DNA from: Camarhynchus parvulus
Taxonomy: Eukaryota; Chordata; Aves; Passeriformes; Thraupidae
Length of the DNA: 64,000 bases
Reading direction: 5' to 3'
NCBI RefSeq assembly: GCF_901933205.1
Contig: NC_044573.1
Coordinates: forward strand, 48,637,493 to 48,701,492
The notes beneath the pieces were generated by a model. That model was not told where the DNA came from. It saw only the letters and a program-made list of their open reading frames with translations, and searched no databases. The position numbers and the translations under genes are program-made. Below, one piece after another: positions 25,081 through 36,783 of this stretch; position 1 is the first letter of the stretch, and every line of letters starts with the position of its first letter.

Positions 25081-28000
25081 ACTTTAATTATTAACATATT
25101 TCACTTTTCTTAAAAAAAAGGAATGGAATAAATCATGATGTCAAATCTCATTTATTTTCTGCTGTTTGAGAACAAAACTCAAGGCTTTTGAAATCTGTAT
25201 ATTTGTTTTACAGGGGAAAATGACATTATAATAGCCCTAAGAACAGTTTACAGAGAAAATGCTGTTGGTTTTGGATATTTTTATTTTAATCCAAACCAGT
25301 TTCTCAGTGCCAGAAGGGATCTGTGTTTTGTTTAGGCAGAACCATCTCAGATACCACAGTTGCTTCAAATTGTGCAGCTCTTTGAGACAAAACAAAGTCT
25401 CTTGATAATTGATGACTGAATAAACAAAGAGGAAACTGGAGGCAGATGTTTGCTGGAAAGCTTTCTGAAATCCTAGAATGGGATGGGGGAGAGTTTGATT
25501 TTGATTTTAATCAGAAGCACCACAATTCTCTCTTCACCCTGAACATCTACTTGGCATTTTTTGTTCCTAATCTTTGTTGGGGGAGGGTGGTGCTGATGCT
25601 TAATTTTAAGTGAATTTCCAGTAGTAGATCTAGAAAGGTTTTAGGCTGGCAACTGTGCAGCCTCAAGCCCTCCCTCTGCAAAACAGCATAAATCCCTCTA
25701 ACACTGTCCTGCCAGAAATCATCTTCCTTGAAATGGAAAGATATCTGCAGGAATTACTAAGCTACTAGCACCTTTATCCATCTGGTTTTTGTATTCTTGC
25801 TGAAGCTGCCTTGAGAGTAACAAGATGTGATGCAGGATCTTGTATTATGGACATATTTAACTCCCTTGGTGGGAGCTACACCAGAAGTTTAGGTTCACAT
25901 AGGCAGGGCCCATCGTTCAGTTCCTGTCCTTATTTTTGCTGTCACCATGCCCACTTCTTTTCCACTAAAAAACTTGCCTGCTTTTTATAGCAAGTGTGTA
26001 CCTAAGCTGGCTGAAAGAAGAATTACTTCAGAAATGTTTGAAAAAAATCATATTCCTGAAATTAGATTTTATAATTACATCTCAGATGAAAACTTGTGAC
26101 CCAAATCCAATAGCTTTTAGTGAAATCCTTTGGCTGGTAGCAAGCTTTAGATTCAGAAAAGCTGATGTGGTGTTTAAAAGGCAGGTTGTTAAAAGTCTGT
26201 GTGCTTCAGTCTTTTATGTGGGAGGTGCATCACTGTGTGTCTCACTGAGTTACTCCAGCATATCACTGGAGTCCCTGGTGACAGCTCACAGCAGGTTAAG
26301 CTTGCCTGGGTAACTGCAGTCACAGAAGAAAATGGGATAAAGAGACAGACATGCTAAAGTTCACCTGAGGAATTCCCATAGCATCTGTGAATCCAGCATT
26401 TAAAGATGAAAACTGAAATTTCATTTGTGGAAGAAAATGAGCACTAAACCACTCTGACAAATAGGAAAAATTCCCTGTGGAATACAAGAATTTTTTGATA
26501 AAAATAATTTGTGGCAAACATGTCAGTTTCTACCATGTTTCCTAATTAAGCTTGTTCACCTAGAGCTAACAAGTAAGATCTCTAGTGAGCCAGCTTTGTG
26601 GTAGTTAACTTATCTGACAAAAAGGAAGATGAGTTGGATTAACACAGTGACATGGGTGATGTAAGGGGAGGGATGGAGCTGCTGTAGTGCCTGTGTCAGC
26701 TGTAGATCGGTGCTGTTGTGCAGCTTGTGAGTGTCCTGATCATGGAGGAACTGTCTGCTTGAAAAGATGTAAAATTCTGCTCCTAATGCCCTTTGCTCAC
26801 TGATCCTGTGGCATGTCTTTTGTAAGAGCAGTTGTTATGGTACTGTAAAACAGGACTTCTTCAGTTTTAAAATAAATAAGTCAGGAGTTTTATCCTCTTT
26901 AATTGTTGGGGCAATGTGTAGCAACACATTGCTCTAAATTGGATTTAATTTGGCAAGGGATGAGGATGAAGGAGGGTTTTAGTCATCTTCCCTCTGTTTC
27001 AAGTTGGCCAGTGCAACACCTGCTCCCACATTCCAGGCTGTTTTCTCCCATGAGTGCTGGTGCACCAACACTTGCCAGCTACCCTTTGACTATCACAAAA
27101 ACAAACAAACAAAGAAGCTGTTTTCAATCAAGTTTCTGAAGCACCACCAGAATGAATGCATCTTTCTTGGTAGAACAGCTCTTTGTCTATGTTTTCCTTG
27201 TCATTATAAAGCTACCCTAAAGTGCTGGCTGGTGTGTAATGCAAGACTTTGTGGCAAGTTATTTGTAATTTTTCCGAGGCAAAACATCACAGCAATTTGA
27301 GTCTGAGTCTGCCTCAGAAGTACAAATGTTGATTCAAATGGGGAACTCAATTATGTATCCACGAAATAAAGCAGAAACACTGGAACAGGAAAACTGCAGG
27401 CTCAGTCTTTTAAGTTATTAAGTATTGAAATAGTCACTCCTGTCCCAGAGGGACTTTGAAAGCATCTGTATATAGCTTATCAGCCAGTTAGAAAAAGAAT
27501 GTGAACAAACTCATTGCAAACAGTCCCTGTTCACTTGAGGACTCGCAGTCATTTCATTTGGCTCACAAGCACCTGACCGATTTTTTAACCATAAAGAGCT
27601 ACTGTAAAGCAACTTTAAAATTTAAAAAAATCTTAAATAAAAAAGGTTGACTTTAAAAGCCAAAAATAAATTAAATTTTAAAATTACAGCAGCTTAATCT
27701 GCTCCAGTTAAAAATCACACACTTCTGAAGAAGCACTCCTAAACTGTGGTCTCTGGACTAGATGTCCCCCATGGAAGTCATGCAATAAAATCCAAGAAGA
27801 CTATGAAGTTCAGACAAGACTTCCATTCTCCCTCATCCTAGGTCCATGTCAAAACCATTACACTACAAACTCATTTCACATTTTCACACACATGCACAGC
27901 TAACCTTGAATTCTTTATTGCATAGACAGGCTGGTCCTTCTCAGTACTGCAGGCAAGGGTTCTGCTAGGAGCTACAAGTTGTGGAAGAACTCTTCACCCC

Positions 28001-29310
28001 AGCAGAGAGTGAAATTTAACCTTCTTCCCCAGTTTATGGATAACCCTTATAAATGCTAAACTGATATATAAATTCCATGTTCAGTTTTATTTTTATATAG
28101 AGAAAAGGCATCTCTTTTCTTCTTGGTCCTATTTTGTAGTGGTCACTGCTAGAGCTTGTGATGAGCTGTACCTGGCAGGCACTGAGAACACTGACTAGAG
28201 TGAACCCAAGGGAACTACAGAAAAAGTGTTCTTTTCTGGAGGAAAAAAAAAAATCTAGATGCAAATAGGATGGAACATGAAAGCAGCAGTGGCTTCTGAG
28301 CTCTATCTTAATCTGAGGTTATTTTGAGTATGCTCTCACTCAAATGTTTCAGAAACCAACTGGGTTTTAAAGTTAGAAAGCAAGAAAGCAAAGCAAGAAA
28401 TTTGCGCCAGGCAGAGTGTTGAAGCATTTTCAATGTCGAACAAAAGTGAAATGGGAGTTTTCAGGGTCTTACCCTTGGATGTAAAATCCAAGTAATCCTA
28501 TTTGAAATTCTAAAATCCCATTTCGGGAACATTTTTTTGATCTAGTCTGTAACATCTTGATGACCTATGCTATGTTTTCACAATCACTAAGAAACGCAGA
28601 CTGATCTTATCTGCATAGCATGATATATACATGTATACATGCTATACATGCATATCAGCTTTAGGCTTCTTCTAATCATCAACAGTATTTAATTATTGAC
28701 AAAGTTTTATTCACTATGAGTCAAAAGCTTATATTTTTCTGGCAAAGGGCTGGGAAGATAATTTTTCTTTGGGACACTAGATGTTTCCAAAGCATTAACC
28801 CAAAATTCAAACAAGACATATATAATAAGTGCAACTCCCAAGTTAATTAGAGCATTATATAGCTAAATTGATAAATAAATAATATATATCAAATAGGCAT
28901 TGCCATTAATAAATATCCCAAACAATTCTGTAAGGAAGTTCTTGCCTTTGTTTTCCAATTTCTAGTGACTCTTCTTATTCTAAGACAGTACAAGATGTTA
29001 CTGTACAAACTACATCACCTTCTAATCTATTCTTAGGAAGCATTTTATTGGTAACACTCATTCTAATAATGCTTTTCAGTCTTTGTTGCTTGTGAGATCT
29101 AAAGTGAGTCAGAAATGGAATGCTTCTCTCTTTGTGGAGCGATTGTGGAGTGATCGCTGTACATAAAAGCCTTTTTTTCCACAGTGTAATATATTTCTCT
29201 CCTTGTAATTTGCAACCACTGGCCTAACACGACCCTGGAGTAAAATAAGTGCAATGCAGAAATATGGCACGAATATTTCCAATATGTACTTGCTGCTTTG
29301 TCTCTCACAG

Positions 29311-29557
29311 AAGAGACTTCCCCTGGATTCCCCTGCTACGTTACCACGCACTACAAAGGAGGAAATGCAATGAATGCAGTTGGCTTATTCCCCCCAGGAG
29401 TTCCCTCTGGCAGAGTATGTCAAAGCACTCTCAGCCTCAGTCTGTCAGGTCTGCTCGGATGTTTTGGAAGACAGCATTCTCTGAATGGGAATGTAACAAT
29501 AGCAGGCTGATTTTTCAGCAGCCAGCACTGATAACTCTGATAAACAGTCTTCTTGAG
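29311..29557 (+). other. Candidate exon (splice-bounded block), function unknown
   Basis: The block starts after a good acceptor (pyrimidine-rich stretch ending CTTTGTCTCTCACAG at 29310) and ends before a consensus donor (GAG followed by GTAAGA at 29558). One frame is open across the whole 247 bp, and a second is open for much of it. The translation matches no family I know, and I found no partner exon. A long non-coding RNA exon or a chance arrangement is more likely than a protein exon. Confidence 0.2.
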
Positions 29558-32500
29558 GTAAGAAGTGACGCATATCAGAGGTTCCTGCCTTAGATGCCAA
29601 GGTTATTCGTCATGTAATTGGATACTGTTGGAAAAAAACATAATTAACCTAGACTTAAAGGCATAAGGCCATCTAGTTGATAACATGCGGTCAAAGATAA
29701 TAATTTGCTGCTGAACCCACTTTAATCTTTCCTTCTCATTTACTTTTAAGAGATGTGACCTAACTAGGTCTTACTTAAACAAAGCTACACTTACTGGCTT
29801 CGTGATTATTGTTAAATTACAGACCCGATGCTCTTGGCATTTCATTTTATGGCGAGGTAAAAACTTAAGACTCTCCCAATTCAGAAGTCCAGGAAGTTAT
29901 CAGATGACAAAAGCAAGGAACACATACATCTCCCCGTGCCTGTGGGTGTCTAGTTCTAGCTCCAGTCAGCAGAGAGCAGCTGTAGTGAATACCTTCCATC
30001 ACCATCCAGTTCTCTCTACAGGCTGGCCTATTTCATCCTACAAGGCAGCAAAAATTCCAGCTGATGTACTTGCGGGGTTCATTGTTAATTGTGCCTGAAT
30101 TCGCCACCTTCAACTCACCCTGGGCTGTCACGAGACCTATGCGGTCTGGTACTTCTGTCCTCACCAAACTCTCATCCCTGCTTCTGCTCTACAGCTGCTC
30201 AACCATCCATCCCTCTCCAATAATTGTGTCAGTGCTGAGTCCCAGCAGTCCAGTGGTTCCCCTAGAACTGTAGTGGAAGTTTTTATCACACCACCCATTG
30301 ACTGACAGGGGATTGTAGGAGGTGGGTGGTTTGGCCACCTCAGTGCGCTGAGGCTATTAGTCATGTGGTGGGCTATCTGCTGCTCCCAGGAAGTCAAGGA
30401 CTATCATATCACAACAGGTTTTAGCTCCTGCACCCAGGGAAAAAAACACATGGAAGCTCACAAGGTTGTAACAAACAAAGTCATTCCTCTGGCTCAGGGC
30501 AGCTGCAGATCCCAGCAGCCTTCTCCTTCTCATCTCCCACCACCACAAAATTGATATACTCTTCTCCTTCAATACTTTGCTCAATTAGGTGACAGGAAGT
30601 CAGATTCCCTACCGTGCTCTCTCTCTTTCCTATGCTAAAACCCACTTTTGTGTGACTCTTTATAAACATCCTCAAACCATCACATAAGTATTACAAAAGC
30701 TTCGTCATGTACAAACCCTAGAAATCATATACACTACCTTTTAAGATAGATTTCTGTTTGAACAGCCTCTCATATATCCAATTTGCTTTCTCATATTCCT
30801 TACATGGCAACCATACATTATACTTTTTTCCCTAAAGGCTGCACAAATAAATGAGACTTTGGCTTTTCTCCAGATATTTTCCCATTGTTAACAGGAATAT
30901 CTGTTTTTAGACCCTTTCCCGTTTGTCCGTAAAGGTAGTCTTATCTTCTTGATTCATCAGTAACAGTTTGTTACTGATGTGGAACTCAGGCTCTTTGAGG
31001 TAGCCTTTCCTGTAATTACTGTTTCTGTCATTAACTGTCCCCTAAAACTTGGCCTATCTAAATGGGATTTTTTTTATTTCCTCAGGCTTCTATAGGGGAA
31101 AAAGTAATTAAAATCTAGTGGAGTTATTTGAAGGTATTTCATTTCATTGTCTCATCATTATGGAATAGCTGTTAATATTTGTAACCTCTTTTTCCATCGT
31201 AGGCTGAATATAGAAATAGATAACCCTGGCAGAAGTTTTAGATTGTTTTGGATTAATGAAGTGAGGAAAATTTGTAAGAGACTGGTATTGAGCCAAAATA
31301 TCAAGATTCATATATTTCCTAGGCTTGTTTAGTCATGTTTTATGCATAGATTAAACATACAAAATAAATGTACAAAATAAATTATGGAACTTTATAACAT
31401 TATAAAGAAACTCCTGGTTCTGAAGCCTTAAACTATATTCTCATTCTATTAAATTACTGCTTAAAGAGTTTCATTTTGGAAAAGGAAAGAAAGCAGGAGA
31501 CAATAAGGCACAGAAAGGTTTTTGTTGAAGAGTAAACATGGACAATCTGAGCTCTAAAGAAGGAATTGTTATTGCACAATACTGAGGGCAGTAAATTCTC
31601 TTTACAGAGGGCACATTGAATGGCCAGGGGAGCAGTGTGCTTTCTCCTTACCTTTTTTTTTTTTACCTTTATGTGTCCACAGTAAGAATGTTTATATCTA
31701 AGAATTCTTGTCAGTCAACAGAAAGACACAGGCATTTTGACAGCTCTTTTCATCTCTCAAAATAAAGTGTGGCAATGTAAATACCACATATGAATTAAAT
31801 AAGTTGTTTCTGTTGGTTAACTAGAAGGGACCCAAGGATGACTAGTTCAAGAGTTTCCTCCTCTGTGCGGAGGAATAGCAATGAAAGAGGCCAGTAAGAG
31901 TTTGAAAGGGCTCACCTGTATGGCAAATCAGACATCCAGTTCATGTCATGTTTAAAAGCCAGTTCTGGTTATAGAATAATTCAGGAAATTCTAAAACACT
32001 CCGTTGCAACTAATGTCCAACCTTAATTTTTCAACAATGATCATAGGTAATGCAGCTACAGGTGTAGAGAGGGAGTCTCACATTGCCTGATATTTATGTT
32101 TTGAATTCTAAATGTCCCAGAAGTGCATGTGTGGGAGTGTTGGCTTGCCTTGCTGTGTCTGCATGCATGCCTAGTCCACATACATGGGCATTAGAAGGAA
32201 TACACATTTTCTAGAAAATGTACAATGCTCATTGTGCAGTACTATGCAAATGCAATACAATGTGTATGTAAAAGGCATTTTACATGGTATAAAAGAGAAA
32301 AATCACTCAATTGGACATGCTCTGAGAATGCAGATAATATTCCATGACATGGGAGGAATTAGTCCAGCCAAGAAACATGATACTACATATTTAAAAAGGC
32401 AATTTGGCTCTTTAAGGAATCATGATACCTCAGCTATTATATCTTTTCCATCATAACTTAAAACCTCAGGCTATGATTTTATGATACCAACATGCAATAT

Positions 32501-33452
32501 GTTAAAGAAATACCCTTTTAGTGAAATGGTACTTAGTACTTAGCTCTTGAAAAATCAATTAATTTTACATGCTTCTAACTGGATTGTCTGGAATCTGGAC
32601 ATCCAAATCAGCAGTCCCTTTGGAAACCAACTTCTAAGTTTTATAATCTATAGATTCATAATGAAAAGGGATTTCATACATTAAATACTTTTTAGTGTAG
32701 TGCAATTGGAGGAGTTTAATGTATATTCTTAGCAAAATTGAACAAAAATAAGTGTCTTCAGTAATGTGGAAAATGGCACATGTGAAAGAAATGCACAAAA
32801 ACTGATTACAGATATTTAAAATAACAACTTTTCAAAGTCTGTGCTCTTCTCATAAACAAGAGACTGTTACTTTCAGATGGGATGGAAAGATTTTCTTCCC
32901 ACCCAAGGCCACGCACATCTGGAACAGAGAAATCACACACAGGAATTTCTGCCTCCCTTTCTTACTGCTTCACAGCACTTCATCCAGGGTAGCTCATGTT
33001 GAAACACATTTTAGAGCCAGCTCCTCTCAGAGATGCACGTCCCTTCGCATACTGTGTAGAGCAAATTGGCTCATTGCAACAGCTATAGCACTTTTTTGGT
33101 ATTTAGGTGAGAAGGCAAGCATTTGTTGCAGCTGATTTCAGTGCTGCAGCATGCAGAGCTGGTGATAGGCCAGATAGGGAAATTTCTGAGCACATTTCAT
33201 CTCCAAAGCCTCTCAGTCTCCAGCCAGACCCACAGCTCTGCCCAGCTTGGGCCAGGCTTGCACGTGCGGGTTGTGCCTGCCAGCTGCAACCCTTCAGCTG
33301 ATCCGCCAGTCACGACAGAACTGAAACAAAAGATAAATTAGATAAGTAGCCTTCCCTGTGTGAAATTAAGGGAAATGACTGCTCACAAACCGTAAAGGGG
33401 ATAAAGTAACTGTGGCCTTTGTTACTTGTGGCAATGATAGATGATTCTTATT

Positions 33453-33512
33453 ATTGGTGTTTATTCCACTGTTCTGCCAAGAATTGGTCTTTATTCCACT
33501 TCTCTGACCAAA
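33453..33512. repeat. 30-bp imperfect tandem repeat
   Basis: Two copies of a unit starting ATTGGT and containing TTTATTCCACT lie head to tail with a period of 30. A third partial start (ATTGGTTTGGAC) follows at 33515. Copies differ at several positions, so this is an old duplication. Confidence 0.7.
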
Positions 33513-33709
33513 ATATTGGTTTGGACACAACATTATTTTAAATTTTTGCTCATAATCTATTCAAGTTCTATAGACAGAAATTGCACTGATATCCAACCCT
33601 CTTCAGTATTAGTCACACTTCAGTCATAGGTGAACAGCAGAGCTTACAGCTATTCCCATAGTTGGCAACTGTACCCTTACCTAATAGCCCAGGAGTTATT
33701 GGCAAGACA

Positions 33710-33737
33710 ACACAAATAATCAAACACAAATAATCAA
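33710..33737. repeat. 14-bp exact tandem duplication
   Basis: ACACAAATAATCAA occurs twice in direct contact. The exact match suggests a recent slippage event. It is not part of any recognised gene. Confidence 0.9.
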
Positions 33738-34220
33738 ATTATTTTGAACAACAACAAAAAAACCCCTTTTAAATATTATTCATAATAAAAGCAACTAAAG
33801 ATGCAAGGCACTTCTTGTCAACAATAATTGCCCAACCAGAACTGGGCTGGACAAAAAGACAACAATAACACCACTTGAGCACTGTGCCTGCTGAGGGCTT
33901 TAGGGGTGGTTGCAAGTACTCCCTGCCTGCACATGGCTGGCCCAGGGAAAGGCTTCTCACGTGTCCTTCACACCGAGGCACTCAGGTCAGCTGGGGACAC
34001 GGCACTTGGCAAGGTCAGGCAGGGCTGCCAGTGCTACCTGGCATGACTCACAGACATTGCAAAGTGAGGAACTCCCACTCGGCTCCCTGGGAAAAACACC
34101 ACCGTATCTGAACCTGGCTAACAGGGTTACATTTCAACTTGTATTTGTTATTTGTACTGTCTTGCCAATTGCACTTGTGCCCTGAGGGTGACTAGATTGC
34201 TATAAATCTTGATAGTCCAG

Positions 34221-34284
34221 GTTCACAGAACCACAGAATCATTTTGATTAGAGAAGACATTTTAGATCATCAAGTCCAACTGTT
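34221..34284 (-). mobile_element. Short CR1 LINE tail fragment
   Basis: The + strand shows TTCACAGAACCACAGAATCATTTTGA followed by AAGACATTTTAGATCATCAAGTCCAAC. This is the reversed terminal part of a CR1 3' UTR, with the family's GGTTGGAAGGGACC segment decayed. Only about 64 bp can be aligned by eye. Confidence 0.75.
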
Positions 34285-36143
34285 AAACTATATGTATACA
34301 ACTATCTTTGAGACAGATTCTTCAAAATAAATGTGTTTAGAAAGAGGTGTTAAGGCCTCTGTTATTACAGTATACTAGAGGTTTTTATTATTTTTATTAT
34401 TCCTAACCTTACTTTCTTCCTTTGAAAAAAGTTAACACTATTCCCATATTACCCAATGACAAAATAATTACATGTATACAGTGTGACAGATGTTACAAAG
34501 AGCTTAGTTCCGGTTTCCTTATCAGCCACTGTTATCCAGTGCAGCATGGTGCTTTTTCAACTTACATCCCTGGACTTTTTCACAGAAAAACCAGGAGGCA
34601 AAAGAAAAACAAGAAATAGGCTCAAGATCTCATCTCAGATCTCAGTTGTCTCCATGCCAGCCATAGAAGGAGGAGGAGCTCCAGACTCAAGGCAGCTTAG
34701 ATATAGCCAAAGTGATTACAACTGATTTCTCAGTATCACACAGGAATTGTGACAGGCCAGAGAGCTGAGTTTGTATCTGCTCTGAAAAGCATATTCAAGA
34801 AAAAGCATTTTCGAGAATATGTGTAATTTGTGACAGATCTTTTCACAAATACTCATCACGTGACATCTGTAAAGATGGAATACTATTAGGAAAGCACAGG
34901 TCATTTTCCTTTATTTTCCCATAAGGACAGTATGTGGGAGAGGAGAAGTATTGAAATGCCACCAATACAGTGGAACTCCTTAAATAAGAATAGATATTAT
35001 GAGAACTGGGGAAAACAAAACTGTTTTGGTTATTGTGCTAGTTTACAGATATTCACACAGCCATTACTATTACTGTTTCCTCAAGCTTCAGAGGCTGAAT
35101 TTACAAAATCAACAATTCTCAAACAACCCTGCTGATACATTTAGTAAATAACAGGCAAACCTCAAAAGCTTTGGTGGGTGCATTTTATTTTAAAAAAATC
35201 AAATACTGAATGTTTCCATTTATCTTAATATCTTAGAATTTAGGCAGAAAATCTGCCATCAGAATTTTCTCATGAGATTCTCCTCCCTGGAAGTGCCTTC
35301 TGCACCATTCTTATCCTACTTCTGATCTCGGCAAAAACTGGGATGCACAGATGACACCAATATTTATTTATTTCTAAAGCAATGGAACATTTTGAACATC
35401 AAAACAAAAAGAAGGAAAGTTTGTTTGCTTGGATGTATGCCAAATTCTACTACACAATATTTAAACAGCAAATGTTACAATTTAGGACAGTTGTTCTGTC
35501 TCAAATGCTACTCCACTGTCTATTACTATAATTTTGAGTACAATTAGCTTACCCAAATATAAGCACAAAACTTGGCTGGTTAAATTGTCTAGCTGTTTTC
35601 CCATGGCTCCTCTTTGAGTCAAAGGGAAGACACAGACTCTCAGATGCAGTGATTCAGAGTAGAAGGCTAAGTAAACTAGTTGGCGTTGTGAAAGCCTCCC
35701 TGTTTCTTACACTGACCTTTAAATGATAATTACAACCTGTCTGTATGACATCTAGCAAAATAAGGCTCAGATAACACAGACATCTGTTACCACATTATCT
35801 AATTTGAATGATTTTTACTCCCACATACACACTAAAATATATTGGTACTTAGTACTAAAGAAAAAAAAGCTATTAGAAAAGTTATATTTGACTCTATGCT
35901 GCAGCGACATGAAAAAAATAACCTAAAATTGATGTACATGTTAGATGAAGCTACTATTTACCTTTAATATTTAAAAATATAAACTGTGAGGTTAATATTT
36001 TTTATCTTATCTAGAAAACCATCACCTGTTTAATGAATGCTGTTACTTTTTCTACTTTTTTTTTTAATAAAATACAAGTAATTAGACATACTAAATAGCT
36101 ACCAGTCACTGAAGGTGTCTATAGTTACAGATGCATATGACCA
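34285..36143. other. Non-coding; no gene recognised
   Basis: AT-rich sequence between two CR1 fragments. No open frame with protein character and no structured element is evident. Confidence 0.6.
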
Positions 36144-36297
36144 GAGAGATGGTGGATGCCCCACCTCTGGAACGCTTCAAGGCTGGCCTGGAGAGGCCTC
36201 TGAGCAACCTGATCTAGTTGAAGATGTCTCCTCATTGCAGAAGCTTTGGGCTAGATGACCTTTAGAGCTCCATTCCAATCCAGATTATTCTATTATT
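36144..36297 (+). mobile_element. CR1 LINE 3'-end fragment, forward orientation
   Basis: Here the CR1 tail reads forward: GGATGCCCCACCTCTGGAACGC, then TTCAAGGCTGGCCTGGAGAGG, then GAGCAACCTGATCTAGTTGAAG, ending GATGACCTTTAGAGCTCCATTCCAATCC and a short ATTCTATTATTCT terminus. The ATTCTAT-type 3' microsatellite is the hallmark of CR1. It is the only recognised copy in the window on the + strand. Confidence 0.9.
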
Positions 36298-36737
36298 CTC
36301 TTTTACCATGAATTTTCTCCTGTATATCTCTTCACTGTTTAACCTTGCTTCAACAGGAAAATTTCTGCCAATTCCTCTATCACAGTACATTGGTCCCAGC
36401 TGCAGGAAAGGACATCACCTTCAGAGCCACCAAGGCAGGGGTTTTACCACCAGCGGTTCAAAGAAATTTGAGTGCTACAGGGATGTTATCTGGTTGTTTT
36501 TTTGTTTGGGTTGTTTTTTTCCCAGTGGATTCATACTGCCTTAGAAAAGGCAGTCTTTTCTTTTTTTTTTCCTAAAAAATAAATTGTTACCAGTTTTTTC
36601 TGTAGGGGAAAAGTTGCTTCGTGTTTCTCATTTTGTTAAGAAAACAACCAGCATTACATTCTGACCTTTTCTGGCAATCTTCCTTCACTATTGTTTTGTT
36701 AATTTATTTAGGCTTTAATATTCTAACATGTTTATTC

Positions 36738-36783
36738 AAATGTTATTCAAATACCAGGTTAAATGTTATTCAAATACCAGGTT
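36738..36783. repeat. 23-bp exact tandem duplication
   Basis: AAATGTTATTCAAATACCAGGTT is present twice back to back with no mismatch, and a partial related unit (ATGTTTATTCAA) lies just before it. This is a recent replication-slippage product and may be polymorphic. Confidence 0.93.

Larger units (their letters stand above)
17711..34220. other. Long non-coding interval; no protein gene recognised
   Basis: AT-rich spacer of about 16.5 kb with no open frame bearing a recognisable protein domain. Somewhat GC-richer patches occur at 19480-19800, 23290-23590, 29240-29600, 29930-30340 and 33085-33310. These could be old repeats, conserved non-coding elements or exons of an unrecognised long non-coding RNA, but sequence inspection alone does not decide. 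Confidence 0.55.

Noticed and set aside
36300..36570. Acceptor-like TTCAACAG near 36,356 followed by an open stretch, possible exon or processed pseudogene
   Set aside because: No convincing donor, no recognisable protein similarity, and it directly adjoins a CR1 insertion.
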